Source: Faeciplasma sp964650705 (lineage in GTDB: Bacteria > Bacillota > Clostridia > Oscillospirales > Ruminococcaceae). Taken from it: 64,000 nt of DNA. Both the position numbers and the translations under genes were made by a program. Every line of letters starts with the position of its first letter. Positions within the stretch are counted from its first letter, which is position 1. This document shows, piece by piece, positions 1 to 6,886 of this stretch. The stretch is from NCBI GenBank assembly GCA_964650705.1, contig CAZYUJ010000004.1:117253-181252 (forward strand). The letters are read 5' to 3'. The notes beneath the pieces are model-generated. The model searched no databases. It saw only the letters and a list, made by a program, of their open reading frames with translations, and had not been told where the DNA came from.

Positions 1-202
1 CACCTTACAGGTATACAACTCTGACCTTGCATATGCCTTCCCCAAAGCTTTGGGCTGGCTTTCAAAGGTTCCTCCGCACCTCTTCAAGGCGCTTCCTTTC
101 ATCATCACTGCTATCGTATTGTTCGTAGCATCTGTTCGAAAGAAAAAGAATCCTAATGAGCCTTCTGCATGCGGCGTTAACTATTATCGTGAGGATAGAT
201 AA
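1..202 (+). CDS. ABC transporter permease, C-terminal end (nucleoside/simple-sugar type), partial
   Basis: Only the last 66 codons lie in the window, in the frame starting at base 2 and ending at TAA 200-202. The peptide has a short amphipathic stretch, a last hydrophobic helix (ALPFIITAIVLFVASV) and a basic tail ending YYREDR. The pattern 'ALPFIIT..VL...SVRKK' followed by a short polar tail is typical of the second permease of BMP-family (NupQ-like) nucleoside or simple-sugar importers, which act in the cytoplasmic membrane. A factor-independent terminator follows directly, so this is the last gene of its operon. The family call rests on the C-terminus only. Confidence 0.6.
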   Translation, partial: TLQVYNSDLAYAFPKALGWLSKVPPHLFKALPFIITAIVLFVASVRKKKNPNEPSACGVNYYREDR

Positions 203-212
203 TTTGAATTTT

Positions 213-245
213 GCGGCACGGTGTCAATCGTGCCGCATTTTTTGT
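213..245 (+). terminator. Rho-independent terminator after the ABC permease
   Basis: Perfect 8-bp stem GCGGCACG/CGTGCCGC (213-220 and 229-236) with an 8-nt loop, followed by a T-rich tail. Confidence 0.85.
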
Positions 246-278
246 ATTTATGCATATTGAATGAATAATATGCATAAA

Positions 279-292
279 TGAATCATTATGCA
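279..292 (+). promoter_or_regulatory. ArgR-like operator half-site pair, upstream cluster
   Basis: TGAATCATTATGCA fits the arginine box pattern TGAAT-N4-ATTCA with two changes. It lies in a run of related TGCATA/TGAATA words (about 251-302), 100-140 bp upstream of the promoter of the amino-acid transporter. A cluster of weak boxes plus one in the promoter is typical of cooperative ArgR control. The assignment is by pattern only. Confidence 0.45.
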
Positions 293-390
293 TAATATTC
301 TGTCGATTTTAGCAGGAAGACATCTGTTCTATAGTTAATATTGCACATAATACCGTGCGCGTTTTGTGTTATATTCGTATATTTATTCGC

Positions 391-420
391 TTGACATTGC
401 ATATTTATGCATGATATAAT
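391..420 (+). promoter_or_regulatory. Promoter of the amino-acid ABC transporter with an ArgR-like box in the spacer
   Basis: TTGACA (391-396) and TATAAT (415-420) are 18 bp apart. The spacer holds TGCATATTTATGCA (399-412), a perfect 14-bp palindrome apart from its centre, matching the ArgR box layout with a symmetrical A-to-C/T-to-G change. A repressor bound there would block RNA polymerase directly. The promoter is clear; the regulator is inferred. Confidence 0.75.
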
Positions 421-479
421 ATAGCCATACTGATCCCCGAGATAAGCGATAGGGGATATACATAAAGGAGAAATTTCAC

Positions 480-1274
480 ATGAAAAAGATCATATCAATT
501 ATTTTAGCCACAGTAATGGCACTCACACTTTTCGTTGCTTGCGGCAACACTGAAGACGGTACTTTAGTTATGGCAACCAACGCTGCTTTCCCTCCCTATG
601 AATATAAGGACGGCGACAGCTTCGCAGGTATCGACATCGAGATCGCAAGTCTTATTGCTGAAAAGCTTGGCTTGGAGCTCGTTATCGAAGACGTTGAGTT
701 CGGCTCTATCATCACCGGTGTTCAGTCCGGTAAATATGATATCGGCATCGCAGGATTGACCGTTACAGATGAGCGTTTGACTCAGGTCAACTTCTCTACC
801 TCTTATGCTACCGGCATTCAGGTTATGATCGTTAAGGAAGATTCACCGATCACTTCTATTGACGACTGCTTCAACTATGATGAAGAAGGCAACCCTGTTT
901 CCTTGAAGATCGAAAACATCAAGATCGGCGTACAGGAAAACACCACCGGCGATATCTATTGCTCTGACAGCGTTGATAACTGGGGCTTCGGCGAAGACAA
1001 CGTTGTTCGTTATAAGACAGGTCCTGATGCTGTTTCCGCACTCATCAAGGGCGACGTTGACGTTGTTGTAATCGACAACGAACCTGCTAAGAGCTTCGTT
1101 GCAGCTAACGAGGGCATCAAGATCCTCGAAACCGAATATGCATATGAAGATTATGCAATCGCTATCGCTAAGGAAAATGAACAGCTTCTTGCTGATGTCA
1201 ACAAGGCTTTGGCTGAACTTACCGAATCCGGTGAGATCCAGAAGATCATCGACAAGTACATTTCCGCTGAATAA
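480..1274 (+). CDS. Polar amino-acid ABC transporter substrate-binding lipoprotein
   Basis: 264-residue periplasmic-binding-protein-like lipoprotein (SBP_bac_3 family) that captures a polar or basic amino acid outside the membrane. The N-terminus is a lipoprotein signal with lipobox LFVAC, so Cys21 should be acylated. 'NAAFPPYEYKDG' at about residues 34-45 is the family's ligand-pocket signature, and 'YDIGIAGLTVTDER' marks the start of lobe 2. An AAAGGAG ribosome site precedes the ATG. The permease and ATPase genes follow, making a complete importer. ArgR-like boxes upstream suggest arginine, lysine, ornithine or histidine as substrate, but the sequence alone does not settle that; cystine or glutamine remain possible. 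Confidence 0.9.
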   Translation: MKKIISIILATVMALTLFVACGNTEDGTLVMATNAAFPPYEYKDGDSFAGIDIEIASLIAEKLGLELVIEDVEFGSIITGVQSGKYDIGIAGLTVTDERLTQVNFSTSYATGIQVMIVKEDSPITSIDDCFNYDEEGNPVSLKIENIKIGVQENTTGDIYCSDSVDNWGFGEDNVVRYKTGPDAVSALIKGDVDVVVIDNEPAKSFVAANEGIKILETEYAYEDYAIAIAKENEQLLADVNKALAELTESGEIQKIIDKYISAE

Positions 1275-1363
1275 TTATCACATCGCTTAAAACAAGAATA
1301 TGCAATGGCTCTGATGGGTCATTGCTATTCTTGCGTATAAACACTTTTTGAAAGGAACGCAAT

Positions 1364-2098
1364 ATGGCTGAATTCTTTAATAAACTTAAAGCTGATTTCA
1401 TCCTTAATTTCATCGACGGCGACAGGTGGAAATGGCTTGTTGAAGGCTTGGGAAACACCCTTTTGATCACATTCTTCGCTACCATGATAGGTATTCTTAT
1501 CGGTGTGGTGATAGCCGCAGTTCGTTCTACCTATGACAAGAACTATGAGACACTTAAAAAACAGGGCGGAGTCAAGTTTGTTGTTTCATGGATACTCAAC
1601 TTTATCTGCAACATCTATCTGACTGTCATCCGCGGTACACCTGTTGTCGTTCAGCTCTTGATCATCTATTTCGTTATACTTGCTTCTGTTCGCAACAGCG
1701 TTCTTGTTGCTGTTTTGGCATTCGGTCTTAACTCCGGCGCATATGTTGCTGAGATCTTCCGCGGAGGGATCCTTTCCATCGACAACGGTCAGTTCGAGGC
1801 AGGACGTTCTTTGGGCTTCAACTACTTCCAAACTATGATATACATAGTAATTCCACAGGTAATAAAGAATACTTTGCCCACACTTTGCAACGAATTCATC
1901 GTTTTACTCAAGGAAACATCTGTTGCGGGCTATGTAGGCATCATGGATCTTACCAAAGCCGGTGACCTTATCAGAGGACGAACCTTCTCGGCTTTCATGC
2001 CGCTCATCGCTGTTGCACTCATCTATTTGATAGTTGTTGTTATCTTAACTCAGCTCGTTAAGATTCTGGAGAGGAGGTTGAGAAGAAGTGAGCGCTAA
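1364..2098 (+). CDS. Polar amino-acid ABC transporter permease (HisM/ArtQ type)
   Basis: 244-residue membrane permease. Hydrophobic helices lie at about residues 25-50, 65-95, 100-130 and 195-235. The cytoplasmic EAA loop, which docks on the ATPase, is seen as 'EAGRSLGFNYFQTMIYIVIPQ' near residues 144-164, and 'TVIRGTPVVVQLL' near residue 87 is the usual start signature. It pairs with the binding protein 89 bp upstream and overlaps the ATPase gene by 11 bp, so the two are translationally coupled. Only one permease gene is present, so the pore is probably a homodimer, as in Art and Gln systems of Firmicutes. Confidence 0.92.
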   Translation: MAEFFNKLKADFILNFIDGDRWKWLVEGLGNTLLITFFATMIGILIGVVIAAVRSTYDKNYETLKKQGGVKFVVSWILNFICNIYLTVIRGTPVVVQLLIIYFVILASVRNSVLVAVLAFGLNSGAYVAEIFRGGILSIDNGQFEAGRSLGFNYFQTMIYIVIPQVIKNTLPTLCNEFIVLLKETSVAGYVGIMDLTKAGDLIRGRTFSAFMPLIAVALIYLIVVVILTQLVKILERRLRRSER

Positions 2099-2834
2099 TG
2101 AAGTTATTATTCAAACCGTTGATTTGAAGAAGTTTTATAAAGGCGACAAGATCAAGGCGCTGAACGGTGTTTCCGCGAGCGTCAATAAGGGCGAAGTCGT
2201 TGTTATCATCGGCCCCTCAGGAAGCGGAAAATCAACCTTCCTTCGCTCCTTAAACCTCTTGGAGCTCCCTTCAAGCGGTTCTATCTTCTTTAACGGTACG
2301 GATATCGCTGCAAAGAACGTAAATATAAACGTTCACCGTCAGAAGATGGGAATGGTGTTCCAGCACTTTAACCTTTTCCCTCATATGACCATCCTTAAGA
2401 ATATGACAGTTGCGCCTGTTAAGCTACTTGGCAGATCTAAAGAGGAAGCCGAAGCCAAGGCTATGCAGCTTTTGGAGCGTGTCGGACTTGCTGACAGAGC
2501 CGATTCTTATCCCAGCCAGCTTTCGGGCGGTCAAAAGCAAAGAATCGCTATCGTCCGTGCTCTTTGTATGGAGCCTGAGGTCATGCTCTTTGATGAACCT
2601 ACATCCGCACTTGACCCTGAAATGGTCGGCGAAGTCTTGGATCTCATCAAACAGCTCGCGAACGAAGGCATGACGATGGTTGTAGTTACCCATGAAATGG
2701 GCTTTGCAAAAGAGGTTGCCGACCGTGTCATCTTTATGGACGAAGGAAAGATCATTGAACAGGGCACACCGGAGGATATCTTCAACAACCCGCAAAACCC
2801 TCGCTTGAAGGATTTCTTGTCAAAAGTATTGTAA
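2088..2834 (+). CDS. Polar amino-acid ABC transporter ATP-binding protein (GlnQ/ArtP type)
   Basis: 248-residue cytoplasmic ATPase that powers the importer. Walker A is GPSGSGKS (about residues 42-49), the Q-loop is 'QHFNLFPH', the ABC signature is LSGGQ (about 145-149), Walker B is VMLFDEPTSALDP and the switch His is in 'VVVTHEMGFA'. The 'KFY.....KALNGVS' start and 'IIEQGTPEDIFNNP' end are typical of the polar amino-acid subfamily. The start is GTG at 2088, with GAGGAGG ten bases upstream inside the permease gene. A strong terminator follows. Confidence 0.95.
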   Translation: MSANEVIIQTVDLKKFYKGDKIKALNGVSASVNKGEVVVIIGPSGSGKSTFLRSLNLLELPSSGSIFFNGTDIAAKNVNINVHRQKMGMVFQHFNLFPHMTILKNMTVAPVKLLGRSKEEAEAKAMQLLERVGLADRADSYPSQLSGGQKQRIAIVRALCMEPEVMLFDEPTSALDPEMVGEVLDLIKQLANEGMTMVVVTHEMGFAKEVADRVIFMDEGKIIEQGTPEDIFNNPQNPRLKDFLSKVL

Positions 2835-2837
2835 AGT

Positions 2838-2870
2838 AAAAAGCCTTGCCACAGAAGCAAGGCTTTTTGT
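2838..2870 (+). terminator. Terminator of the amino-acid transporter operon
   Basis: 12-bp stem AAAAAGCCTTGC/GCAAGGCTTTTT (2838-2849 and 2857-2868) with a short loop and T tail, 4 bp after the stop codon. Confidence 0.92.
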
Positions 2871-2883
2871 TTGCAAAAATGTG

Positions 2884-3014
2884 GCGCGCTCCGCGCGCAA
2901 ATGCGGCACTCGCGGCTTCGCCGCCACGCCGCTCAGCGGCGCCCACGGCTCGCCCCGCCCCTTCGGGGCGCACGCTCGCCACTCGGCGCCGCTTTCGCTG
3001 CAAGCAATGCTTGC
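2884..3014. repeat. Array of GC-rich three-base-loop hairpins
   Basis: At least five perfect short palindromes follow one another, each with a 3-nt loop: GCGCGC-TCC (2884-2898), GCGGC-TTC (2912-2924), GCCGC-TCA (2928-2940), CGCCCC-TTC (2956-2970) and GCAAGC-AAT (3000-3014). GC content is far above the flanks. No coding signal makes sense here; the reading frames present run through the tRNA gene. It resembles a REP-like or hairpin-cluster intergenic element. Function unknown. Confidence 0.7.
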
Positions 3015-3074
3015 AAATATGAAAGCCCTATGCCGCAGCTTAAAGCTTTTCATTGGCATTCGGCACTACAAACA

Positions 3075-3106
3075 AAAAACGCCACCCTTTGGATGGCGTT
3101 TCGTTT
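3075..3106 (-). terminator. Terminator of tRNA-Ala(CGC)
   Basis: Read on the minus strand, a stem AACGCCATCC/GGGTGGCGTT with one mismatch and loop AAA is followed by T6. It lies directly after the encoded CCA. Confidence 0.8.
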
Positions 3107-3182
3107 TGGTGGACCCGAAGGGATTCGAACCCTCGGTCTCCGCGTTGCGAACGCGGCGCTTTCCCAACTAAGCTACGAGCCC
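3107..3182 (-). tRNA. tRNA-Ala (anticodon CGC)
   Basis: 76-nt cloverleaf on the minus strand. Acceptor GGGCTCG pairs with CGGGTCC and includes the G3:U70 pair that marks alanine tRNAs. The D arm is GCTT...AAGC, the anticodon stem is CCGCG/CGCGG around TTCGCAA (anticodon CGC, reads GCG), and the T arm is GAGGG-TTCGAAT-CCCTT. Discriminator A73 and the 3' CCA are encoded. Confidence 0.97.
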
Positions 3183-3196
3183 AAATATTTTTAATC

Positions 3197-3226
3197 AAAA
3201 AGCAACCCGATTAAGGGTTGCCTTTT
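3197..3226 (-). terminator. Terminator between the two tRNA-Ala genes
   Basis: 7-bp stem GCAACCC/GGGTTGC (3202-3208 and 3215-3221) flanked by A5 and T5, so it could work in both directions. On the minus strand it ends tRNA-Ala(GGC), 1 bp after the CCA. Confidence 0.8.
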
Positions 3227-3302
3227 TGGTGGAGCATACGGGATTCGAACCCGTGACCTCCACACTGCCAGTGTGGCGCGCTTCCAACTGCGCTAATACC
3301 CC
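3227..3302 (-). tRNA. tRNA-Ala (anticodon GGC)
   Basis: 76-nt cloverleaf on the minus strand. Acceptor GGGGTAT/ATGCTCC has G3:U70. The anticodon stem CCACA/TGTGG encloses CTGGCAG (anticodon GGC, reads GCC), and the T arm is ACGGG-TTCGAAT-CCCGT. CCA is encoded. A glycine identity was considered and dropped, since glycine would need anticodon GCC. Confidence 0.97.
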
Positions 3303-3310
3303 ATACGCAT

Positions 3311-3339
3311 ATAATAGCACATATCATATCAAATTTCAA
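3311..3339 (-). promoter_or_regulatory. Promoter of the tRNA-Ala pair
   Basis: On the minus strand TTGAAA (3334-3339) and TATTAT (3311-3316) are 17 bp apart. The -10 lies 9 bp upstream of the first tRNA base. Confidence 0.7.
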
Positions 3340-3377
3340 GTAGTGCCGTAAGTTTTTATCCACTTTTTTATTAGCTG

Positions 3378-3407
3378 TTGACAAGTAAACTCTGTCTTTG
3401 TTATAAT
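3378..3407 (+). promoter_or_regulatory. Promoter of the PLMP-like gene
   Basis: TTGACA (3378-3383) and TATAAT (3402-3407) with 18-bp spacing. Transcription should start near 3414, which rules out the GTG at 3415 as a translation start. Confidence 0.8.
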
Positions 3408-3424
3408 CGTTTCAGTGGCAGGGG

Positions 3425-3466
3425 ATGGCACCCATAACAAAAAACAGCGGTCACATTGTTATTTAA
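3425..3466 (+). CDS. Leader mini-ORF, a duplicate of the start of the next gene
   Basis: 13-codon ORF starting with AGGGGATG and ending at TAA 3464-3466. Its product, MAPITKNSGHIVI, mirrors the beginning of the downstream protein, MTPIEKNVIVID, and the DNA of both copies shares AGGGGATG-CACCCAT. It has its own GGGG-type ribosome site a few bases into the transcript. It may be a leader peptide or a remnant of a local duplication of about 50 bp that moved the start downstream. Whether it is translated cannot be seen. Confidence 0.45.
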   Translation: MAPITKNSGHIVI

Positions 3467-3477
3467 TTGCAAAGGGG

Positions 3478-4104
3478 ATGACACCCATCGAAAAAAACGT
3501 TATTGTAATTGATGAGCAAGGAAATAAAATCGGAGCGACCTACCCTAAACGGGCAAAGGGTCTTATTAAAAAAGGCAGGGCACGCTCGATAGACGATAAC
3601 ACAATATGCCTTGCGTGTCCGCCAAATGTTTTTTTGGAGGATTTTGAAATGACAGATTTAGTTATAGATAAAGCCACAGGTGAAGTTATTGATACCGTTG
3701 ATATCAGCGATACATCCGAAACCATAGCATCATTCGAATCTCAGCCCGAGCTTACTATCGGTTACATTATAAAACAGATTGAAAAGATCTCATCGCAAAC
3801 CGCCTATTTAAACGAGGCTATCAAAGAGATCTCCGAGATCCAGCTCGGCTCTCCCGGCGTAATGGGCGCCGGTGAAAAAGCAAATGCAATTGCAGACGTC
3901 GTCAGATGCCGTGAGACCACAAATCAAAAGCTTATTTCTTTCTATGAAAAGCTTTATGATGATTTGAAGCCGGAAAGAAAAAACGAGATGTTCACGGCAA
4001 GGTACAAAGCCTTACAAATAGTTGAGACTGCAATTGAAAATGTTGAAATGAGCGGTGACGAAATTGCTTCGCTTTTAGATGCGCTTCGCTATATTGAAAA
4101 CTAA
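3478..4104 (+). CDS. Conserved clostridial protein with PLMP/RRXRR-like N-terminus and helical C-terminus
   Basis: 208 residues from ATG 3478, with AAAGGGG just upstream. Residues 7-42 follow the pattern V-I-V-I-D-x-x-G...P-K-R-A-K-x-L-I-K-K-G-R-A-R, close to the PLMP/RRXRR domain at the start of IscB-like proteins. No RuvC or HNH motif follows. A short acidic linker (about 60-80) leads to a helical region (about 80-208) rich in E, K and Q ('IKQIEKISSQTAYLNEAIKEI', 'VVRCRETTNQKLISFYEKLYDDLKP') that looks able to form a coiled coil. No membrane segment. The family is familiar from gut Clostridia but has no assigned function. Expressed alone, between a strong promoter and a terminator. Confidence 0.6.
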   Translation: MTPIEKNVIVIDEQGNKIGATYPKRAKGLIKKGRARSIDDNTICLACPPNVFLEDFEMTDLVIDKATGEVIDTVDISDTSETIASFESQPELTIGYIIKQIEKISSQTAYLNEAIKEISEIQLGSPGVMGAGEKANAIADVVRCRETTNQKLISFYEKLYDDLKPERKNEMFTARYKALQIVETAIENVEMSGDEIASLLDALRYIEN

Positions 4105-4112
4105 ACCTAACC

Positions 4113-4141
4113 CCGCCTGATCTTACGATCGGGCGGTTTTC
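4113..4141 (+). terminator. Terminator after the PLMP-like gene
   Basis: 10-bp stem CCGCCTGATC/GATCGGGCGG (one G-U pair), loop TTAC, then TTTTCT. Confidence 0.85.
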
Positions 4142-4205
4142 TATTGCAATTTTGTTTATATTGCGCTACAATTATCTCATATCACAAAGCAAAGGATCCC
4201 TAACG

Positions 4206-4688
4206 ATGAAAGTAACAAAAGCAACTCTATCCGACCTCGAAAACATTCTCCCTATATACGAAAGAGCGCGCGAATATATGCGTCAAACAGGCAACCCGAA
4301 TCAGTGGAAGACCACAAACCCAACGCCTGAAATGATAACAGAGGATATCAAGGACGGCAATTTATATATGCTTCAAAGCGGCAACGGAATCGAAGCAGTC
4401 TTCGCCTTCATTCAAGGCGAAGACCCGACCTATAACGTCATAGACGGTGCATGGCTTAACGATAAACCCTACCATGCCGTTCACCGTGTTGCAAGTGCCG
4501 GCAAAAGCAGGGGAGTGCTTAAGCTTTGCATGGAATATTGCCTACAGTTTACTTCTGAAATAAGAATCGACACACACGAAGACAATAAGATCATGCAGCA
4601 CTCGCTCGAGAAACTCGGCTTCAAGCGCTGCGGAATTATAAGACTTCAAAACGGTGAGCCGAGAATTGCATATCACTTATCAAAATAA
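4206..4688 (+). CDS. GNAT-family N-acetyltransferase
   Basis: 160 residues from ATG 4206; the ribosome site AAAGG at 4191-4195 favours this over an in-frame upstream ATG at 4152. The family fold is visible: an N-terminal 'ATLSDLENILPIYERAREYM', a central strand with 'AVFAFIQGEDPTY', and the C-terminal signature 'IDTHEDNKIMQHSLEKLGF', which is the usual end of the acetyl-CoA-binding region. It should transfer an acetyl group from acetyl-CoA to an amine; the substrate cannot be predicted. Single gene between two terminators. Confidence 0.85.
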   Translation: MKVTKATLSDLENILPIYERAREYMRQTGNPNQWKTTNPTPEMITEDIKDGNLYMLQSGNGIEAVFAFIQGEDPTYNVIDGAWLNDKPYHAVHRVASAGKSRGVLKLCMEYCLQFTSEIRIDTHEDNKIMQHSLEKLGFKRCGIIRLQNGEPRIAYHLSK

Positions 4689-4689
4689 C

Positions 4690-4722
4690 AAAACAGCGGC
4701 TGAGATCCGGTCGCTGTTTTGC
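4690..4722. terminator. Terminator shared by convergent genes
   Basis: Stem AAAACAGCG/CGCTGTTTT (about 4690-4698 and 4712-4720). The A and T runs on both sides let it act for the acetyltransferase gene and the minus-strand surface-protein gene. Confidence 0.8.
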
Positions 4723-4750
4723 TTTATAGATATAGAGGAGTAAGGTTGTC

Positions 4751-5959
4751 TTATTTCTTCTTGAGCAGCATTATGCCCGCAAACACCGCTGCGGCTGTAA
4801 CTGCAATGCTGATCGCTATTACTGCGATAGTTGCAAACTCGTTTTTCTTCTCGACGATCTCAACATCGATCGGTGCGCTGTCAAACTCTTCGGTATCATA
4901 GTCGGGAACAAATCCGCCGTCGTTGCTGTCGATATCAGTGTCATCAGAGTGCACGGTTTCGCTTATTTCCCAAAAGTATTCGGCATAATCGTTAGAGTTT
5001 TCTTCAAAGCCGTCAAGCTTTTCGATCGTTAAAACTTCGCCGTCAAGGCTGTAATATCTCTGACCCTCGACAGGAACACAGATCGAATCATAAGAGCAAT
5101 ATATCTTTAATTTCATTCCACAGTCTATTTCCCAAAAGTCGACCCCTAATAATGCACATCTTCCTTCTGTGAGCTCTATCAGAACAGGTGCGATCTGTTT
5201 TGTGTCGAAGTTTGAATATGCGAAGAAATAGATATAAGCCGTTCCTCTGAGATCCTGAGTCTGACCGGGAAGATATTCCGGTTCTGAGAACTCTGTACCG
5301 ACAACAAAGCCTTCTAAATAATGCTCTGTCAATATGACGCACTTATCATCGCCCTCTAATGGCACGCCGCAAATGATGAGCTCGTCTTCATCCATCGGAG
5401 CCCCATCAATACAGTCGTATTCATCCGTATCATAATCGGGAACGAATCCACCGTCATCCTCTTCGTCAATTTCGGAAGGGGGAGCAGTATCCTCATCACA
5501 TTCTATAACTATTGCATATCCGTTATCCGATATCCATTCATCGGTATAGAACATCGAAAGATACTGATACTTTTCAGCATCCGTAAGTTCTTCAGTCTCT
5601 TCTTCGACAAAAATATAATTAGGAACTATCTGCATCGGATAGCTTTCCATAGCCTCGCCATTAAAGACAACAGTTATGACCCGTCCCATAGCCAAACCGC
5701 CAGCAATTGCAAGATCAAGTCCGTCGGCTATTTTAATGTTTTCTCCTGAGACCCCAAACGTAAACGGCTCACGGCTTCCGTTGCCGTAAACATCGCCCAC
5801 AGCACAGAATGAGAATTTATCTGTAGCTTCAATATATCTGCATGTTATGACTGTTGCCTTCAATTCCACCTGCTCATAGGGATATTCCCACGCATAAACA
5901 ACTGATGTCATACTCACCAGGATAATCAACGACAAAATCAAACTCAAAACTTTTCTCAT
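4751..5959 (-). CDS. Membrane-anchored extracellular protein with internal acidic repeats
   Basis: 402 residues. Residues 1-23 are a signal peptide (cleavage likely after VVYA), and the C-terminus is one transmembrane helix (about 374-398) with a KKK stop-transfer tail, so the body faces outside. Two acidic segments, one central (about 165-185) and one just before the membrane (about 350-372), share GGFVPDYDT followed by D/E-E-Y/F-D. A region rich in E and D surrounds the first. No enzyme motif was recognised. An AAGGAG ribosome site precedes the ATG. A 17-bp box upstream (6027-6043) also occurs before the ECF sigma gene at 15.7 kb, suggesting shared control. Confidence 0.75.
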   Translation of the reverse strand: MRKVLSLILSLIILVSMTSVVYAWEYPYEQVELKATVITCRYIEATDKFSFCAVGDVYGNGSREPFTFGVSGENIKIADGLDLAIAGGLAMGRVITVVFNGEAMESYPMQIVPNYIFVEEETEELTDAEKYQYLSMFYTDEWISDNGYAIVIECDEDTAPPSEIDEEDDGGFVPDYDTDEYDCIDGAPMDEDELIICGVPLEGDDKCVILTEHYLEGFVVGTEFSEPEYLPGQTQDLRGTAYIYFFAYSNFDTKQIAPVLIELTEGRCALLGVDFWEIDCGMKLKIYCSYDSICVPVEGQRYYSLDGEVLTIEKLDGFEENSNDYAEYFWEISETVHSDDTDIDSNDGGFVPDYDTEEFDSAPIDVEIVEKKNEFATIAVIAISIAVTAAAVFAGIMLLKKK

Positions 5960-6026
5960 AACAAAAACTCCTTATGTTGTCATTTTAGAAGAGCGCGATG
6001 TTCATTTCACTTATAATACAATCCAT

Positions 6027-6043
6027 ATTGCCGAAATATTGCA
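6027..6043 (-). promoter_or_regulatory. 17-bp box shared with the ECF sigma promoter
   Basis: On the minus strand TGCAATATTTCGGCAAT, 68 bp upstream of the surface-protein start. An identical 17-mer lies at 15732-15748. It contains the direct repeat GCAAT-N6-GCAAT. It may be an ECF -35 region or an operator. Confidence 0.5.
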
Positions 6044-6094
6044 ATATAGCTAACATTTTAGTAATAAAATTTTTATGTTTGTCAAAAAAATAAC

Positions 6095-6123
6095 TTGTAA
6101 TATTATCGTTTATGTAGTATAAT
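6095..6123 (+). promoter_or_regulatory. Promoter of the NifU-like/GGGtGRT pair
   Basis: TTGTAA (6095-6100) and TATAAT (6118-6123) with 17-bp spacing; AAAGGAG lies 10 bp before the ATG at 6177. Confidence 0.7.
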
Positions 6124-6176
6124 ACTCTTGTATTTGTTCGCAAATTTCCATTATTCTGAAAGGAGTAAATACTATT

Positions 6177-6869
6177 ATGAATTATTCGCATGAAGTTGAA
6201 CAAATGTGCTGTGTGGCTAAAGGCCCTCATCACGGTCCCGCTCCGATTCCCGAAGAGGGCAGATGGGTTGAATCCAAGCAGATCTCCGACATCTCCGGCT
6301 ATACTCACGGTGTGGGATGGTGTGCACCTCAGCAGGGCGCTTGCAAGTTGTCCCTTAACGTAAAGGACGGAATCATTGAAGAAGCACTCGTTGAGACCAT
6401 CGGTTGCTCCGGTATGACTCACTCCGCTGCTATGGCTGCTGAGATCTTGCCCGGCAAGACCATTTTGGAAGCTCTTAATACTGACCTTGTTTGTGACGCT
6501 ATCAACACTGCAATGCGCGAACTCTTCCTTCAGATCGTTTACGGCAGAACTCAGTCTGCTTTCTCTGAGGACGGTCTCGTAATCGGCGCCGGTATGGAAG
6601 ACCTCGGCAAGGGCGAGCGTTCCATGGTCGGTACTATGTACGGTACAAAGTCAAAGGGCGTTCGTTATCTCGAAATGACAGAGGGCTACTGCACAAGAAT
6701 GGCTCTCGACGAAGATGACCAGGTTATCGGTTATGAATTCGTTTCTTTGGGCAAAATGACTGACTTCATCAAGAAGGGTCTTGAGCCTAACGAAGCATAC
6801 GAAAAGTCCAAGGGCACATACGGCCGCTTTGCTGATGCGGTTAAGTATATCGACCCCCGTAAAGAATAA
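6177..6869 (+). CDS. NifU/IscU-like scaffold-type protein, partner of the GGGtGRT protein
   Basis: 230-residue cytoplasmic protein. Residues 76-100 ('IGCSGMTHSAAMAAEI...GKTILEAL') match the second cysteine region of NifU/IscU scaffolds ('GC....AS.S...E...GKT..EAL'). Other cysteines at C49, C56 and C106 could also be ligands, and CC sits at 11-12. The usual third motif (HCSxLA) is absent and the C-terminal 100 residues are different, so it is not a standard scaffold. The next gene follows 17 bp downstream with its own AGGAGG site, and the two are a conserved pair in anaerobes. Codon choice is strongly biased, suggesting high expression. The exact role is unknown. Confidence 0.8.
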   Translation: MNYSHEVEQMCCVAKGPHHGPAPIPEEGRWVESKQISDISGYTHGVGWCAPQQGACKLSLNVKDGIIEEALVETIGCSGMTHSAAMAAEILPGKTILEALNTDLVCDAINTAMRELFLQIVYGRTQSAFSEDGLVIGAGMEDLGKGERSMVGTMYGTKSKGVRYLEMTEGYCTRMALDEDDQVIGYEFVSLGKMTDFIKKGLEPNEAYEKSKGTYGRFADAVKYIDPRKE

Positions 6870-6886
6870 TTAAGGAGGTAGAGACA

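Noticed and set aside
2871..3194. Two overlapping plus-strand reading frames of about 100 codons
   Set aside because: They run through the GC-rich hairpin array and then through a tRNA gene read backwards, and have no ribosome site.
3227..3302. tRNA-Gly identity for the second tRNA
   Set aside because: The anticodon loop is CTGGCAG, giving GGC (alanine), and G3:U70 is present.
3415..3477. GTG at 3415 as the start of the PLMP-like gene
   Set aside because: It lies at the predicted transcription start with no leader for a ribosome site. ATG 3478 has AAAGGGG just upstream, and residues between are not part of the domain.
3478..4104. Full IscB-type RNA-guided nuclease
   Set aside because: Only the short N-terminal pattern is present. 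No RuvC, bridge helix or HNH motif follows, and the protein is 208 residues long.
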